Below are positions 6,234-7,938 of a stretch of 7,938 nt of DNA, one piece after another. How positions within the stretch are numbered: the first letter of the stretch is position 1; each line of letters begins with the position of its first letter. The stretch is from Deltaproteobacteria bacterium (GTDB taxonomy: Bacteria > Desulfobacterota > BSN033 > UBA1163), in contig VGSD01000116.1 in assembly GCA_016875155.1 (NCBI GenBank), positions 1 to 7,938 of the forward strand. Reading direction: 5' to 3'. Position numbers and translations under genes: made by a program. A model generated the notes under the pieces. It made no database searches. It was not told the origin of the DNA and saw only the letters and a program-made list of their open reading frames with translations.

Positions 6234-6261
6234 GAGATCCTGAAACAAGTTCAGGATGACA
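6234..6261 (+). repeat. Right 28-bp end repeat of the GIY-YIG unit (palindromic)
   Basis: On the plus strand it reads GAGATC, CTGAAACAAGTTCAG, GATGACA. The hairpin ATCCTGAA / TTCAGGAT (6237-6257) has 8-bp arms and a 5-base loop. It is the inverted counterpart of 5902-5929. Read on the minus strand, its second arm supplies the AGGA ribosome-binding site for the nuclease gene. Translated in the nuclease frame it gives the CHPELVSGS string often seen as a spurious N-terminal extension. Confidence 0.85.
6238..6241 (-). promoter_or_regulatory. Ribosome-binding site of the GIY-YIG gene inside the repeat stem
   Basis: AGGA lies 6 bases before the ATG at 6231 and supports that start over the TTG at 6267. 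All four bases are in the paired stem of the right end repeat, so folding of the repeat in mRNA would hide the site. The left repeat copy has AGCA at the same place. Confidence 0.5.
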
Positions 6262-6274
6262 GCCCAAGAGGGCT
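6261..6274. other. Short hairpin after the nuoF-like gene
   Basis: AGCCC (6261-6265) and GGGCT (6270-6274) form a 5-bp hairpin with a 4-base loop, a few bases after the nuoF-like stop codon and touching the right end repeat. No T-run follows on the minus strand, so it is probably not a terminator by itself. Confidence 0.35.
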
Positions 6275-6281
6275 GATACAT

Positions 6282-7938
6282 TTATTCGATAGATCCAAAT
6301 TTACAGGCCTGGATGCACGAACGGCAGCGTATGCATTTTTCCAGATTGATCACAGCGGTTGTCTTCTTCTCCCAGGTGATAGCATCCGAAGGACAAGCCT
6401 TCTTGCAGAGTCCGCACATCTTACATTTCTCAGGAATGACTTGAAACTTGATCAGGTCCGCACAGACCAGAGCCGGGCACCGTTTGTCGAGGATGTGAGC
6501 CTCATACTCATGTCGGAAATAACGGATCGTGGAGAGTACGGGATTGGGAGCGGATTTCCCAAGGCCACAGTGGGAGGACTCCTTGATATGGCTTCCCAAC
6601 TGTTGAAGGTGTTCAATATCCTCGATCTTTCCCTCGCCATGGATGATCCGATGAAGAATATTGAGCATCGTTTTTATTCCGATCCGGCAGGGGACACATT
6701 TGCCGCAGGATTCGTCCACAGAGAAGTCTGTGAAAAATCTGGCTGTATCCACCATACAGGTCATATCGTTCATCACGACCAGTCCACCAGAACCCATCAT
6801 GGCTCCTGCTTCATCCAATGAATCGAAGTCGACTTCCGTATCGAGCAGTGAGGAGGGCAGGCAGGCTCCAGAAGGCCCGCCGATCTGGACGGCCTTATAT
6901 TCCCGTTTGTCAGGAATTCCTCCTCCGATGTCGAAAACGATTTTTCGCAGAGTCGTGCCCATGGGGACTTCGATGAGTCCGACGTTTTGAATGGCACCGG
7001 TGAGGGCAAATACTTTGGTTCCCTTTGATCCTGAAGTGCCCATAGAAGCAAACCAGGAACTTCCATGGAGGAGAATGGAGGCGACATTGGCAAAGGTTTC
7101 GACATTGTTGAGGACGGTGGGCTGTCCCCAGAGACCGGCTTCTGTTGAACGTGGAGGCTTGATCCTTGGCATGCCCCGTTTTCCCTCGAGGGAGTACATT
7201 AGAGCCGTGGATTCACCGCAGACAAAAGCACCTGCACCCGGATAGATGCCGATATCAAAATCGAAACCCGAACCGAAGATATCTTTTCCTAACAACCCGT
7301 AATTTTTCGCCTGTTCAATGGCGATGTTGAGACGATGGATCGCCAAGGGGTACTCAGCCCTGACATAGATGTAGCCCTGGTGGGAATCAATGGCATAGCC
7401 GCAGATGATCATTCCCTCAAGGACCGAATGGGGGTCGGCTTCCAGAACAGAACGATCCATGAACGCGCCCGGGTCGCCCTCATCCCCGTTGCAGATGACA
7501 TATTTGGGAAAGGAGGTATAACGCCTCCCTTCCTCCCATTTCTTGCCGGTCGGGAACCCCGCTCCTCCGCGCCCTCTCAATCCAGAGCGCTTGACTTCCT
7601 CGATGACCTCCTCGGGTTTCATGGAGGAGAGGACCTTGTGGAGGGAGGAATATCCATCCCTTGCAATATATTCATTAATATTCTCCGCATCGATCAAGCC
7701 CCGGTTCCGGAGTGCCCTCAACACCTGGTGTTGAAAGAAGGGGATGTCCTTCATGAGTGGAACTTTTTCTTTGGCGGATGGTACGGCGTATAAAAACTTC
7801 TGTACAGGGCGTCCCTTGAGGAAATGTTCTTCGACCAGAAAAGGGACATCATCCGGAGTCAGTTTCTTATAGAAGATTCCTTCGGGATAGACAACGAGGA
7901 TCGGGCCCTCCGCGCAAAAGCCGTTGCAACCGGTGATA
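6282..7938 (-). CDS. NuoF-like NADH-binding flavoprotein subunit with ferredoxin tail (5' partial)
   Basis: The frame is open to the right edge. Upstream of an internal Met at 7754 it continues for 61 more codons (from 7937), reading TGCNGFCAEGP and then VEEHFLKGRPV, the second half of a thioredoxin-like 2Fe-2S domain (CNGFC). The true start lies outside. Numbering from that Met: GRGGAGFPTGKKW (61-73) and CNGDEGDPGAF (88-98) bind NADH and FMN; GAGAFVCGEST (173-183) is also typical; an SLBB-like region follows (about 245-300). Cys350, 353, 356 and 396 bind the 4Fe-4S cluster next to FMN. The tail has two 4Fe-4S motifs (Cys444/447/450/454 and Cys474/477/480/484), with KRCPALVC (425-431) before them. 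This layout matches HydB/HndC/BamH-like diaphorase subunits of soluble NADH-linked complexes, exchanging electrons between NAD(H) and iron-sulfur partners. Its likely partner is the NuoG-like protein downstream. Confidence 0.93.
   Translation of the reverse strand, partial: ITGCNGFCAEGPILVVYPEGIFYKKLTPDDVPFLVEEHFLKGRPVQKFLYAVPSAKEKVPLMKDIPFFQHQVLRALRNRGLIDAENINEYIARDGYSSLHKVLSSMKPEEVIEEVKRSGLRGRGGAGFPTGKKWEEGRRYTSFPKYVICNGDEGDPGAFMDRSVLEADPHSVLEGMIICGYAIDSHQGYIYVRAEYPLAIHRLNIAIEQAKNYGLLGKDIFGSGFDFDIGIYPGAGAFVCGESTALMYSLEGKRGMPRIKPPRSTEAGLWGQPTVLNNVETFANVASILLHGSSWFASMGTSGSKGTKVFALTGAIQNVGLIEVPMGTTLRKIVFDIGGGIPDKREYKAVQIGGPSGACLPSSLLDTEVDFDSLDEAGAMMGSGGLVVMNDMTCMVDTARFFTDFSVDESCGKCVPCRIGIKTMLNILHRIIHGEGKIEDIEHLQQLGSHIKESSHCGLGKSAPNPVLSTIRYFRHEYEAHILDKRCPALVCADLIKFQVIPEKCKMCGLCKKACPSDAITWEKKTTAVINLEKCIRCRSCIQACKFGSIE

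Larger units (their letters stand above)
5902..6261. mobile_element. Candidate 360-bp GIY-YIG cassette with inverted ends
   Basis: The unit consists of two near-identical 28-bp inverted repeats (both outer ends read TGTCAT inward) enclosing a single small GIY-YIG nuclease gene. It separates the genes of two subunits expected to work together, leaving 20 bp to the nuoF-like stop and 7 bp to the nuoG-like start. The enclosed gene is about 35% GC (104 of 297 bases counted by hand), against roughly 50% in sampled stretches of the neighbour. I see no clear target-site duplication. The repeats belong, from memory, to a common dispersed palindrome type that translates as CHPELVSGS, so two independent repeat copies beside the gene remain a real alternative to one moving unit. 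Confidence 0.5.

Noticed and set aside
6232..6267. Longer GIY-YIG protein from TTG at 6267
   Set aside because: The extra 12 residues, including CHPELVSGS, come from the end repeat; the ATG at 6231 has its own AGGA site and the domain begins right after it.
6261..6274. Intrinsic terminator after the nuoF-like gene
   Set aside because: The stem is only 5 bp and no T-run follows on the minus strand.
5895..6281. Target-site duplication at the cassette ends
   Set aside because: Flanks AAATCT on the left and GCCCAA on the right share no direct repeat, so insertion by a standard DDE transposase is not supported.

Overview
The window looks like part of a chromosomal energy-metabolism cluster of an anaerobic bacterium. 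I would guess a deltaproteobacterium (Desulfobacterota), a syntroph or a sulfate reducer. The guess rests on an acyl-CoA dehydrogenase plus etfBA next to soluble NuoF/NuoG-like iron-sulfur flavoproteins, and on the kinds of dispersed intergenic palindromes present. It is an inference from gene content, not a taxonomic proof. GC is near 50% in the large genes. All supported genes lie on the minus strand, so transcription runs from high to low coordinates.

In transcription order: (1) a NuoF-like diaphorase subunit that enters from beyond the right edge (6282-7938, 5' end missing), with a thioredoxin-like 2Fe-2S half-domain at its front and a 2x[4Fe-4S] ferredoxin tail; (2) a small AT-rich GIY-YIG nuclease gene (5935-6231) inside a 360-bp unit bounded by 28-bp inverted repeats (5902-6261); (3) an 837-residue NuoG-like protein (3381-5894) with a full set of iron-sulfur motifs but no molybdenum-ligand Cys/Sec; (4) a 167-bp gap holding a compound palindrome (3274-3366); (5) etfB and etfA overlapping by one base (3213-1442); (6) a gap with a heptamer-based dyad; (7) an acyl-CoA dehydrogenase (1343-189); (8) a gap with an octamer-based dyad; (9) the first 20 codons of a dinucleotide-binding flavoprotein, possibly HdrA-like (62-1).

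Likely joint role: the dehydrogenase oxidises an acyl-CoA and passes electrons to EtfAB. The NuoF/NuoG-like pair can exchange electrons with NAD(H) and ferredoxin. The flavoprotein at the left edge may link the two. Whether this is a confurcating or bifurcating assembly cannot be decided from the window.

The most unusual features are non-coding. Four of the five gaps between genes (etfB/etfA overlap and have none) carry a dyad or palindrome of a different type. A nuclease cassette with inverted ends sits between the genes of two partner subunits, and its end repeats appear to shape the ribosome-binding sites of the nuclease and of the nuoG-like gene.
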